Source: Actinomycetes bacterium
Lineage (GTDB): Bacteria > Actinomycetota > Actinomycetes > Propionibacteriales > Nocardioidaceae
Direction of reading: 5' to 3'
Assembly (NCBI GenBank): GCA_023460975.1
Contig: JAEWOG010000020.1
Span: 24,209-88,208, forward strand
DNA length: 64,000 nucleotides
Shown here: positions 34,529 to 42,793 of the stretch, piece by piece
Layout of the letters: each line of letters begins with the position of its first letter
Numbering within the stretch: the stretch's first letter is position 1
Notes under the pieces: generated by a model
What the model saw: the letters and a program-made list of their open reading frames with translations, nothing else
The model's database searches: none
Told to the model about the DNA's origin: nothing
Translations under genes and position numbers: made by a program

Positions 34529-35925
34529 GACGGTGCTCCTTCGAGGGTGGGACGGGTCGCCAAGATCTGTCGGACGGCGGCGGCGCACCCGCCGCAGCCG
34601 GTGGTGGCTCGGGTGCTGTCGCGGACGTGTTCGAGTGAGTGGCAGGCGCGGATCGCTCCGGCGGTGACGCCGGCGCAGGCGCACACCTCGGCCTCGTCCG
34701 GCAGGCTGAACTCACTCGCCTCGACCGGCCGCTCCCCCATCAGGAGAGCCCCCGGCTCGTGCGGGCCCAGCACCGAGCGGCGGTCGAAGTGCTGCGTGAT
34801 CAGGCCGACGCGCGAGAGGTCGCCCACCAGCGTGGCCGCAACCACGACGCCGTCGCGCACCACCAGGCGTCGGTGCGATCCGGCGATGGGATTGGAGATC
34901 TCCACGACGCGGGCGCCCTCGCGGTCTGCTGCGTCGGCTTCGCCGAGGACGGCCACCTCGAGGTCCGTGGCGCGCAGTCGGGCGACCGTACGGCTGCCGT
35001 CATAGGTCGACGTGCCGCCGGCGATCCGATCGGCGAGCACGCCCGCCTGCTCCCATGCGGCCGGGACGAACCCCGTCGTACGACCGGCGAACTGTGCGCA
35101 GTCGCCGATGGCATGGATGGCGGGGTCGCTGGTCGTGAGCGTCTCGTCGACCACGATGCCGCGCCGGGTCTCCAGGCCGGCGGCGCGCGCCAGCGAGGCC
35201 GACGGGCGCCCACCGGCGGTGAGGACCACGAGGTCCGTGGACAGCACGTAGCCGTTGTCGAGGACGAGTCCGTCGTCGGTGAGCCGTACGGCCCGCGCTC
35301 CGGTGTAGACGGCCGTCCCGAGGCGACGCAGGTCGCGGGCCAGGATCGCGCCGGCCTTCTCGTCGACGTGCGAGCGCAGCAGGTGCTCCCCGCCCTCGAC
35401 CACCTCGACGTCCAGACCACGGACGCCCAGCGCGCGCGCCACCTGGAGGCCCAGGAGGCCACCCCCCACGACCACTGCTCGACGCGCGCCCGGAACGGCT
35501 TCGTCGAGACGTTCGCAGTCCGCCATCGTGCGGAAGGCGTGGACGGCCGGGTGCAAGCGGCCGGTGGCCTCGACGAGCCCCCGGATCGGCGGCAGCGTCG
35601 GGATCGACCCCGTGGCCAGCACGAGCACGTCGTAGGGACATTCAGTGGTGTCGGCGAGCACGACCCGGCGACGCTCCCGGTCGATGTCCACGACGCGTGT
35701 GTCGCGGCGCAGGTCCACGCCGCGCTCGGCGTACCACTCGGAGCTGCGCAGCGCGAGGGTGCCTGGGCGGTGGGTTCCCTCCAGCACTGCCGAGAGCAGG
35801 ATGCGGTTGTACGGCAGGTGCGGCTCGTCGCCCAGCACGGTGATGTCATCCATGCCGCGCGCCAGCAGCCCCTCGACGAGCCGCGAGGCCGCCATCCCGG
35901 CCCCGACGATCACCACGCGCGTCAT
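34525..35925 (-). CDS. FAD-dependent electron-transfer subunit of assimilatory nitrate reductase (NasB-like)
   Basis: A 466-residue protein built like the first half of NirB. The FAD loop is VVIVGAGMAASRL, the NAD loop is AVVVGGGLLGLQVA, and a C-terminal BFD-like [2Fe-2S] domain has CACAGVTAGAI and TGCGGCAAAV. It probably passes electrons from NAD(P)H to the molybdopterin subunit encoded just upstream, which it overlaps (ATGA). It also overlaps nirB by four bases. It could instead supply NirB, but the gene order favours nitrate reduction. Confidence 0.82.
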   Translation of the reverse strand: MTRVVIVGAGMAASRLVEGLLARGMDDITVLGDEPHLPYNRILLSAVLEGTHRPGTLALRSSEWYAERGVDLRRDTRVVDIDRERRRVVLADTTECPYDVLVLATGSIPTLPPIRGLVEATGRLHPAVHAFRTMADCERLDEAVPGARRAVVVGGGLLGLQVARALGVRGLDVEVVEGGEHLLRSHVDEKAGAILARDLRRLGTAVYTGARAVRLTDDGLVLDNGYVLSTDLVVLTAGGRPSASLARAAGLETRRGIVVDETLTTSDPAIHAIGDCAQFAGRTTGFVPAAWEQAGVLADRIAGGTSTYDGSRTVARLRATDLEVAVLGEADAADREGARVVEISNPIAGSHRRLVVRDGVVVAATLVGDLSRVGLITQHFDRRSVLGPHEPGALLMGERPVEASEFSLPDEAEVCACAGVTAGAIRACHSLEHVRDSTRATTGCGGCAAAVRQILATRPTLEGAPS

Positions 35926-38015
35926 CCGGTCACCCCCGCCGCAGCAGGCAGGCTTGCTGCGGTCGACAGGGAGGGCGCGACGGCCGCGGCGCAGACCTTG
36001 AACTCCGGCATCCGGCTGCTGGGGTCCAGGGCGTCGTTGGTGAGCAGGTTGGCGCCGACCCAGTGGAAGGGGACGAACACCGTGTCCGCCCGGATCGAGT
36101 CGACGACCCGCGCCGGAGCGGTCATCGTCCCCCGCCGCGTGCTCAGGGTGACCGGGTAGCCGTCGTAGGCCCCGATCCGGTCGGCCAGCATCGGGTGCAT
36201 CTCGACGAACGGGCCGTCATCGGTCAGGTCCCGGATTCGACGCGTCTGGGCGCCGGACTGGTACTGGGCGAGCACTCGCCCGGTCGTCAGGTGCAGGGGG
36301 TAGTCGGCGTCGGGGGTTTCGGCGGCACCCGTATGGTCGACGACGCGGGCGCGGGCCCGGCCGTTCGGGGTCGCGAAGGTGTCGGCGAACAGCCGCGGGG
36401 TGCCGGGGTGGTCGGCGCCCGCACAGGGCCAGAACACGCCGTGCTCGGCACGGATCCGCTCGTAGGTGATGCCGGAGTAGTCAGCCACACCGCCTGCGGA
36501 GGCTTGCCCCAGCTCGGCGAAGACGGCAGCGGGATTGGTCTCGAAGGCGATGGGCGAGGCGAGACGGGCAGCCAGATCGGCGATGACGTCGAGGTCGCTG
36601 CGCACACCGGGCGGCGGCGCCACTGCCTGCTGACGCAGGATGACGCGACCCTCCAGGTTGGTCATGGTGCCCGTCTCCTCGGCCCACTGGGTCACCGGCA
36701 GGACGACGTCGGCCATGGCGGCCGTCTCGCTGAGCACGATGTCGGCGACCACGAGCAGGTCCAGGCTGGCCAGTCGACTGCGTACGTGGGTCGCGTTGGG
36801 CGCCGAGACGACGATGTTGGAGGCGAACACGAGGAGTGCGGAGGGGCCGGTGGCCGTGCCCAGCGCATCGAGGAGTTCGTACGCGGAGCGTCCCTTGCCC
36901 GGCAGCGTGGCAGCCGGGATGCCCCAGACCGCGGCCACGTGGTCGCGAGCGGCGGGGTCGTCGATCATGCGATAGCCCGGCAGCTGGTCCGCCTTCTGGC
37001 CGTGCTCACGACCGCCCTGCCCGTTGCCTTGGCCCGTCAGGCAGCCGTACCCGGCGTGCTCCCGCCCGACCATCCCGAGCCCGAGAGCCACGTTGATCCA
37101 CGCGAGCACCGTCGCGGTGCCCTGACTGTGCTGTTCGGCGCCGCGCGCGGTGAGCACCAGGACCTTGCGCGCTCCGGCGAGCAGGTCGGCCAGGGCGCGC
37201 AGTTCCTCGACGCTGACTCCGCTGACTCGTTCGACCCGCTCGGGCCACCACGCTGCGACTGAGTCACGTACGGCATCGAAGCCGGTGACGCGGTCCGCGA
37301 GGTAGGCCTCGTCCAGCGCCCCTGCCGCGTCGAGCAGGTGCAGCACTCCCAGAGCGACCGGGAGGTCGGTGCCCGGCACCGGCTGGATCAGGACGTCCGC
37401 CCTCTCCGCGGTGGCGGTGCGTCGCGGGTCGATGACCACGACGTTCCCGCCGCGTTCACGCAGGCGGTCGAGGTGGCGGGCTGCCGGCGGCATGGTTTCG
37501 GCCATGTTGGAGCCGACCAGCACGACGACGTCGGCCTGTTCGATGTCGGCCAGCGGGAACGGCAGTCCGCGGTCGATCCCGAAGACCTGGTTCGCGGCGG
37601 AGGCTGCCGAGCTCATGCACCACCGGCCGTTGTAGTCGATCTGGCTGGTGCCGAGCGCGACCCTGGCGAACTTGCCCAGGCTGTAGGCCTTCTCGTTGGT
37701 CAAGCCACCGCCGCCGAAGACGCCCACGGCGTCCGCGCCTCCCGCGCGTTGGGCCGTACGGATCCCGTCGACGACGCGGGCCAACGCCTCGTCCCACGTG
37801 GCGGCACGCAGTTCGCCGGTGGCGGTGTCCCGCGCGAGCGGCGTGGTGAGCCGCTCGCGGTGGCCCCGCAGCCCGGCCGCGTTCCAGCCCTTGCGGCACA
37901 TGGCGCCCTCGTTGACGGGGAACTCCTCCCAGGCGGTGACGTTCAGGGTCCGGCCCGCCGTCTCCAGCCGCATGCCGCACTGCAGCGAGCAGTAGGGGCA
38001 GTGGGTCGTGGTCAT
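35922..38015 (-). CDS. Assimilatory nitrate reductase, molybdopterin catalytic subunit
   Basis: A 697-residue member of the DMSO-reductase/NapA-NasA superfamily. The N-terminal [4Fe-4S] motif is CPYCSLQC followed about 28 residues later by MCRKG. The molybdopterin-guanine-dinucleotide domains follow (CLTGQGNGQGGREHGQKADQLPG region), with a C-terminal beta-barrel (TGRVLAQYQSGAQTRR). No Tat signal is present, which agrees with a cytoplasmic assimilatory enzyme. It reduces nitrate to nitrite. It sits seven bases after narK and overlaps the FAD subunit. Confidence 0.9.
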   Translation of the reverse strand: MTTTHCPYCSLQCGMRLETAGRTLNVTAWEEFPVNEGAMCRKGWNAAGLRGHRERLTTPLARDTATGELRAATWDEALARVVDGIRTAQRAGGADAVGVFGGGGLTNEKAYSLGKFARVALGTSQIDYNGRWCMSSAASAANQVFGIDRGLPFPLADIEQADVVVLVGSNMAETMPPAARHLDRLRERGGNVVVIDPRRTATAERADVLIQPVPGTDLPVALGVLHLLDAAGALDEAYLADRVTGFDAVRDSVAAWWPERVERVSGVSVEELRALADLLAGARKVLVLTARGAEQHSQGTATVLAWINVALGLGMVGREHAGYGCLTGQGNGQGGREHGQKADQLPGYRMIDDPAARDHVAAVWGIPAATLPGKGRSAYELLDALGTATGPSALLVFASNIVVSAPNATHVRSRLASLDLLVVADIVLSETAAMADVVLPVTQWAEETGTMTNLEGRVILRQQAVAPPPGVRSDLDVIADLAARLASPIAFETNPAAVFAELGQASAGGVADYSGITYERIRAEHGVFWPCAGADHPGTPRLFADTFATPNGRARARVVDHTGAAETPDADYPLHLTTGRVLAQYQSGAQTRRIRDLTDDGPFVEMHPMLADRIGAYDGYPVTLSTRRGTMTAPARVVDSIRADTVFVPFHWVGANLLTNDALDPSSRMPEFKVCAAAVAPSLSTAASLPAAAGVTG

Positions 38016-38022
38016 CGCTGCC

Positions 38023-39534
38023 TCAGATCCGCGAGCCTGCGAGGCCCGGCATGGCGGCGGTGCGCGGGCGGCGCAGGTAGACGGCCCACGTGAGCGCGGC
38101 GCACACCACGTAGAAGCAGGTGAACACGATGAAGGCGCCGCGGGTGGCCTGCAGCGGGTCGGCGACCCAGGGCGCACTGAAGGCGAGCGGGATCAGGAAT
38201 CCGCCGACGGCACCCACCGCGCCGATGACGCCGATGGCAGCGGAAGCCTGCTTGGTGGCTGCGGTGATCGCCGCGGTGCGCTCGGGTGTCCCGGCGGCGG
38301 TGCTGCGCTCGGCCTCGGCCCGCCAGTACGCGGGGATCATCTTGTACGTCGAGCCGTTCCCGATCCCGGTGGCGGCGAACACCAGCAGGAAGAAGCCGAG
38401 GAAGAGGGGGAACCACTCCTTGTTCGCCAGCGCGATCGCTGGGTCGGCGGTGGGGTTGGGGGTGAGCTGGGCGAGCGTGGCGAGGACGGCCAGCGTCGAG
38501 ACGATGATGCCGACGAACGCGGCCAGGGTGACCTTGGCGCCACCGAAGCGGTCGGCGAGCCAGCCGCCGAACGGTCGCGTGGCGGAGCCGATCCCCGCGC
38601 CGAGGAAGGCGTAGTACGCGAAGTAGATGCCGGTGCCCAGCGGTGCCGGCTCGGGGACGAAGAAGTTGAGCTTGATGAGCAGCGGCATCGCCGCGGAGTA
38701 GCCGATGAACGAGCCGAACGTCCCGATGTAGAGGAAGGCCATGATCCAGGTGTGCGGCTTCTTGACCACCTGGAGCTGCTCGCGGGGCTTGGACATCGCG
38801 GTGCCGAGGTTGTCCATGAAGAAGTACGCCCCCAGCGTCGCGACGACGGCGAGGCCGGCGTACACGTAGGCGGCCGTCTGGAGGTGGATGCCGTGCTCGC
38901 TGGCCTTGACGAGGCCGAAGATCCCGGCGCCTCCCACGATGACGGGGAGCAGGAGCTGGACCAGCGAGACGCCCAGGTTTCCCCCTGCCGCGTTCAGCCC
39001 GAGGGCCGCGCCCTTCTTGGAGTCGGGGTAGAAGAAGTTGATGTTGGCCATGGAGCTGGCGAAGTTGCCGCCGCCCACACCGGCGGTGGCCGCGATGACG
39101 CAGAAGACCCAGTAGGGGGTCGCGGGGTTCTGCACTGCCGCTGCGAAGAGCAGGGTCGGCACCAGCAGCAGCACCGCGCTGACGATCGTCCAGTTGCGGC
39201 CACCGAACTTGGGCACCGCGAAGGTGTACGGCAGGCGCAGCAGCGAGCCCACCAGGTTGGGCAGGGCCACGAGCAGGAAGAGCTGCTGAGGAGTGAACGA
39301 GAACCCCTGAGCGAGGAGGAAGGCCGAGCTGACGCTCCAGATCAGCCAGACCGAGAAGCCCAGGTGCTCGGCGAAGATCGACCATCCCAGGTTGCGGCGC
39401 GCCACACGCTGGCCGGTCGATGCCCAGAACTCGGGGTCCTCGGGTCGCCAGTCGTCGATCCACCGGCGCGTACGCCGGGGGTGCGGCTGGGCGGGGGCGG
39501 ACGTGGTCGAGCCGGGCTCGGTGACGGTGGTCAT
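38023..39534 (-). CDS. narK: NarK/NasA-type nitrate/nitrite transporter
   Basis: A 503-residue MFS protein with about 12 transmembrane segments. Nitrate signature regions are visible: GGGNFASSMANINFFYPD and GSATRPFGGWLADRFGG. It imports nitrate, probably with protons or in exchange for nitrite. It is the first gene of the assimilation operon. AGGAG lies six bases before the ATG used here; a TTG two codons upstream is less likely. A GlnR-like box lies upstream. Confidence 0.92.
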   Translation of the reverse strand: MTTVTEPGSTTSAPAQPHPRRTRRWIDDWRPEDPEFWASTGQRVARRNLGWSIFAEHLGFSVWLIWSVSSAFLLAQGFSFTPQQLFLLVALPNLVGSLLRLPYTFAVPKFGGRNWTIVSAVLLLVPTLLFAAAVQNPATPYWVFCVIAATAGVGGGNFASSMANINFFYPDSKKGAALGLNAAGGNLGVSLVQLLLPVIVGGAGIFGLVKASEHGIHLQTAAYVYAGLAVVATLGAYFFMDNLGTAMSKPREQLQVVKKPHTWIMAFLYIGTFGSFIGYSAAMPLLIKLNFFVPEPAPLGTGIYFAYYAFLGAGIGSATRPFGGWLADRFGGAKVTLAAFVGIIVSTLAVLATLAQLTPNPTADPAIALANKEWFPLFLGFFLLVFAATGIGNGSTYKMIPAYWRAEAERSTAAGTPERTAAITAATKQASAAIGVIGAVGAVGGFLIPLAFSAPWVADPLQATRGAFIVFTCFYVVCAALTWAVYLRRPRTAAMPGLAGSRI

Positions 39535-39580
39535 CGGCAACTCCTGGGAAGTCGAGGTGACTCGATCCTCAGGAACGCAG

Positions 39581-39619
39581 GTTTCGCCCTACCGACCCCG
39601 CATGTTCCGAACTGTCAAC
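39581..39619 (-). promoter_or_regulatory. Candidate GlnR box upstream of narK
   Basis: On the minus strand two half-site pairs read GTTGA-N6-GGAAC and GTCGG-N6-GAAAC, seven bases apart. They resemble the actinobacterial GlnR consensus GTnAC-N6-GAAAC in tandem. They lie about 47-85 bases upstream of narK. A TTGACA within the first half-site could be a -35 element. Nitrogen control by GlnR would be expected for this operon; the match is imperfect. Confidence 0.4.
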
Positions 39620-39664
39620 TTTTCCTCACACCCTCACAACTCACGCGTACCGGCGAAACGTGAG

Positions 39665-39707
39665 GGCGGGCAGCCCCCGCTCCGTGGAGCGCTCGGGACT
39701 GCCCGCC
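39665..39707 (-). terminator. Terminator of the GMC oxidoreductase gene
   Basis: GGCGGGCAG and CTGCCCGCC arms enclose an inner GCTCC/GGAGC stem, 16 bases after the stop. It separates this gene from the nitrate operon. Confidence 0.65.
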
Positions 39708-39722
39708 GTCGTGGGAGGTCGA

Positions 39723-41357
39723 TCAGAAGTCGGTGGCCACGATCCGCTCGATGTTGCGCTCAGCGAGCGCGGTGATGGTGACCAGCGGGTTGACCGTCGT
39801 GTTGCCGGGGATCAGGGAGCCGTCGATCGCGTACAGGCCCGCGTAGCCCTTGAGACGTCCGTAGTTGTCCGTCGCCTTGTCCAGCACCGCCCCGCCGAGG
39901 GGGTGGTAGGTGAGCGTGTCGCCCCAGACCTTCGACGCGCCGAACAGGTCGGAGCGGTAGACGGTGCCTTCCTTCTTGTTGATCTTGTCGAAGATCGAGC
40001 GCGCCATCGTGATCGCGGGCTGCTTCATGCCCGTGGTCCAGTCGAGGTCCACCCGGTTCGCAGCCGCGTTCCAGGTGAAGCGAGCACGGTTGGGGTTCTT
40101 GGTGATCGCCAGGTAGAGGGAGGCGTACGTCTCCAGTCCGGCCGGGACGGGGGCCACCTCGGCGAAGGCCCCGCCGGCGTCCCAGTTGTCGATGCCTGCC
40201 GTGGGGATCGACGACTGCTTCGAGCCGGTTGCGTCCCACATGTGGTTGGCGCGCCCGACCATGATGTTGCCGTTGTCGCCCCAGCCGCGGCCGACCTCGT
40301 CGTTGAGTGCGGGGAGGGCCCCCGTGGCGCGCATCTTGACCAGCAGCTTGGAGGTCCCGACGCTGCCTGCGGCGAAGAAGACCTTCGCTGCGCTGACCTG
40401 CTTGAGGGCGACGGTGGCGCCTGCGGTGTTGGTCTCGCGCATGGTCACGACGTACCCGCCGGGGCCCGGGCGCACGTCGGTGACCTCGTGCAACGGCGAG
40501 ATGCGGACTCGTCCGGTGGCCTTGGCCTGCGCCAGGTAGGTCTTGTCGACCGATCGCTTGCCGCCGTTGTTGCCGTACATGACCTCGGAGGCGAGTGCGG
40601 ACTTGGTGACCGTGCCCGCTTCCTCCGCCTTCATGTAGTTGAAGTCGTAGACGTTGGGCACCATCACGAACTGGAACCCGGAGCGCTGCGCGTGCTTGCG
40701 TCCGACGCGGGCGTACTTGTAGTAGGGCGTGGACTCCCACCAGGCCTGGTCGATCTCGTTGACACCGAGGGAGGCGTTGGCGCGCGGGTAGTACTTCGCG
40801 TACATCTCGGCGGCGTCGACGGACGGGAGCACCTGGCCGAAGCGTTCCCGACGTGGCGTGACCGCCATGCCGCCGTTGGCGAGGGAGCCGCCGCCGACGC
40901 CGCGGCCCTGGTAGACCGTGATGCCGGAGAACTCCTCGGGGTCGAGGACGCCCGTGTACGGCGTGACGTTGCGGTCGATCGGGAAGCCGAGGAAGTTGCT
41001 CAGCGGCTGCTTGGTGCGGCTGCGCATCCAGTACGCGCGGTCGTCGGGCGACAGGAGGCCGCTGAAGATCTTGCCGTCGGGACCGGGGGTGTCCCAGGCG
41101 CGGCCCATCTCGACCATCTCGACATGGATGCCAGCCTGGGCGAGGCGCAACGCCGTGACCGCTCCGCCGTAGCCGGTGCCAATGACGAGCACGGGGACTG
41201 AGCTGCCGGACTCGATCGTGGCGGATGTGGCTTGGACGGCGGCGCGGGCCGGGGATGCACTCAGCGCGCCGACGCCGATGAGTGCGCCAGCAGCGCCGGC
41301 GATCACGCTGCGTCGGGACGGGCTGGCAGACGTGGGGGCGGGGGTGGGTACGTTCAT
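39723..41357 (-). CDS. Secreted GMC oxidoreductase, cholesterol-oxidase-like
   Basis: A 544-residue flavoprotein with a Tat-type signal (SRRSVIAGAAGA, ending SPARA near residue 39). The FAD loop is VLVIGTGYGGAVTALRLAQAG, close to class I (non-covalent) cholesterol oxidases of Streptomyces and Rhodococcus. The active-site His is in YHPLGGAVL and the Asn in GNTTVNPLVTI. Oxidation and isomerisation of cholesterol to cholestenone is the likely reaction; other sterols or alcohols are possible. The gene appears to stand alone. Confidence 0.84.
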   Translation of the reverse strand: MNVPTPAPTSASPSRRSVIAGAAGALIGVGALSASPARAAVQATSATIESGSSVPVLVIGTGYGGAVTALRLAQAGIHVEMVEMGRAWDTPGPDGKIFSGLLSPDDRAYWMRSRTKQPLSNFLGFPIDRNVTPYTGVLDPEEFSGITVYQGRGVGGGSLANGGMAVTPRRERFGQVLPSVDAAEMYAKYYPRANASLGVNEIDQAWWESTPYYKYARVGRKHAQRSGFQFVMVPNVYDFNYMKAEEAGTVTKSALASEVMYGNNGGKRSVDKTYLAQAKATGRVRISPLHEVTDVRPGPGGYVVTMRETNTAGATVALKQVSAAKVFFAAGSVGTSKLLVKMRATGALPALNDEVGRGWGDNGNIMVGRANHMWDATGSKQSSIPTAGIDNWDAGGAFAEVAPVPAGLETYASLYLAITKNPNRARFTWNAAANRVDLDWTTGMKQPAITMARSIFDKINKKEGTVYRSDLFGASKVWGDTLTYHPLGGAVLDKATDNYGRLKGYAGLYAIDGSLIPGNTTVNPLVTITALAERNIERIVATDF

Positions 41358-41539
41358 CTGTGACCTTCCTCACTTGCGGGGACGAGGAAGTTGTACAGGT
41401 GCCCAAGACGAATGAATAGCCCTACGGATCAGTAACGTTCCGCGGGTATGTGCGGGGGCCTGCCCCGAAGCGCAGCGCCGTCTCGATGCAGCATGCTCTG
41501 AGCGGCTGGTCGCGGCCCTTCCCCCGAGGGGACGGGTCT

Positions 41540-42037
41540 TCAGGCCGACCGGATGAGACCGACCAGCGCAGCGAGGTCGACGCTGCCCAGCGTGTCAACC
41601 ACTGTCGTGGGCGCCGGCCAGGGCGCGTACACGGAGCGGAGCCGCTGCACCTGCGCCCAGTCGACTGGCGGGACGTCGTCGTCCCGCTCCTCGAGGCGCC
41701 GGCGGTGCACCTCCTGGTCGGAGCACACCACCTCGATGACGACGAGGCCCACGCAGGCGGCCTCGGCGAGTCCAAGCCATGCAGCGCGCGCATCGGGGTG
41801 GATGTTGACCGCGTCCGCGATCACCGTCAGACCCACGGCCAATTGCTCAGCAGCGATCGCCTGCGCCACGCCATAGGCCGCCAACCCGATCGGCTGGTCC
41901 TCCCCCATGCCTGCAGCACGCATGCCGCGCTCGACTGTGTCGACGGTCAGCAACGACGCGGGCAATTGCGCAGCCAAGCGCCTTGAGAGATGGGATTTGC
42001 CCGATCCGGGGAGACCACCCATCACCACCACCGTCAT
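41540..42037 (-). CDS. P-loop kinase/AAA-type ATP-binding protein
   Basis: A 165-residue protein. Walker A is GLPGSGKS (residues 8-15), a DTVERGMRAAG segment fits a substrate lid, and VIADAVNIHPDARAAW resembles the second strand of nucleoside or antibiotic kinases. Basic residues in HRRRLEER match a lid arginine. It is the size of the small AAA_33 kinases often annotated as ATPases. The substrate is unknown. GAGG lies seven bases before the ATG. The neighbouring genes give no clue. Confidence 0.72.
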   Translation of the reverse strand: MTVVVMGGLPGSGKSHLSRRLAAQLPASLLTVDTVERGMRAAGMGEDQPIGLAAYGVAQAIAAEQLAVGLTVIADAVNIHPDARAAWLGLAEAACVGLVVIEVVCSDQEVHRRRLEERDDDVPPVDWAQVQRLRSVYAPWPAPTTVVDTLGSVDLAALVGLIRSA

Positions 42038-42210
42038 CGCAGCACCTCGTCCCGAAACTCGCGTGGCTCGACCTGCACCGGCATCGCCCCTCCTTGCGCT
42101 CCAGTCTGTCGCTCGCTCCGAGGAACAAGCCTCCGTCCCGGCCCGACCACGTTGGCCCCGGCCGCCGCGCACTCAGCTCACCACCCTCGCGACGAGTTCC
42201 GAAGGGGGCA

Positions 42211-42456
42211 TCACGGCTCCGAGGACGTCAGGGGTGAAGGCCGCCCACGACGACGCAACACACACCACTGAACAACACCCGCGAGGCCGACCACGAGCCC
42301 CACACCCAGACAGGCGACGCGTACCCAGTCCACGGTGGTGAAGGCCGAACCTTCGCTGATTTCAGAGAGATCCTGAGCGAGCCAGAACAGGCTGAAGAGC
42401 GCAAGCACAACCATGAAGGCCAGACCTGGCGTCGCCCTGCGGCCGGTGTCGTTCAC
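42211..42456 (-). CDS. Small two-helix membrane protein, unknown
   Basis: An 81-residue protein with two hydrophobic segments (about 14-30 and 47-66) and a basic C-terminus (CVLRRRGRPSP). It resembles no family I recognise. The GTG start (VNDTGRR) is chosen because a TAGGGT box lies seven bases upstream, suggesting a leaderless transcript; another GTG at 42465 is also in frame. The 173 bases between it and the kinase gene show nothing I can assign. Confidence 0.5.
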   Translation of the reverse strand: MNDTGRRATPGLAFMVVLALFSLFWLAQDLSEISEGSAFTTVDWVRVACLGVGLVVGLAGVVQWCVLRRRGRPSPLTSSEP

Positions 42457-42463
42457 AGCGATC

Positions 42464-42469
42464 ACCCTA
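42464..42469 (-). promoter_or_regulatory. -10 box of a leaderless promoter for the small membrane protein
   Basis: TAGGGT on the minus strand is seven bases before the GTG at 42456. In the rest of the 313 bases up to the toxin gene I see only that gene's -10 box. Confidence 0.35.
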
Positions 42470-42780
42470 GGTCTCCGATGGCCACCCGCGCCGGCAACGG
42501 GCCGTGGGGCCAGGTCAGCGGGAAGGTGTTCACCACCAAAGCCACCACTCTCCATCTCTGCTCGGCCTGACGGTGCGACACCGGGGTTGGCGCTGTCACC
42601 TCTCCGCGCAGCAGTCCCAGATGCCTACCGGCAACTCCCACGTGGTCGGGAAGGAATCAGTACGGCGACTCTGTGCACGCATATGACGTCAAGCGTTTGA
42701 CGGCCGTGACATGGACACCGCACTCGCGGGGACGAGAGACGCCTCTGACGAAGTACCCCATGGGAGTCGATGCGCGCCGA

Positions 42781-42786
42781 TACTTT
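42781..42786 (+). promoter_or_regulatory. -10 box of a leaderless promoter for the vWA toxin-like gene
   Basis: TACTTT is seven bases before the GTG at 42794 and decides between that start and the ATG at 42770. Confidence 0.45.
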
Positions 42787-42793
42787 AGGGCGC

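Noticed and set aside
32072..35005. A 977-codon open frame opposite nirB and the FAD subunit
   Set aside because: Shadow of the well-supported minus-strand nitrite reductase genes; the translated product is rich in Arg, Gly, His and Val with no recognisable domain.
42770..42793. The ATG at 42770 as start of the vWA toxin-like gene
   Set aside because: A GGAG only three bases away is poorly spaced, whereas the GTG at 42794 sits seven bases after a TACTTT box.
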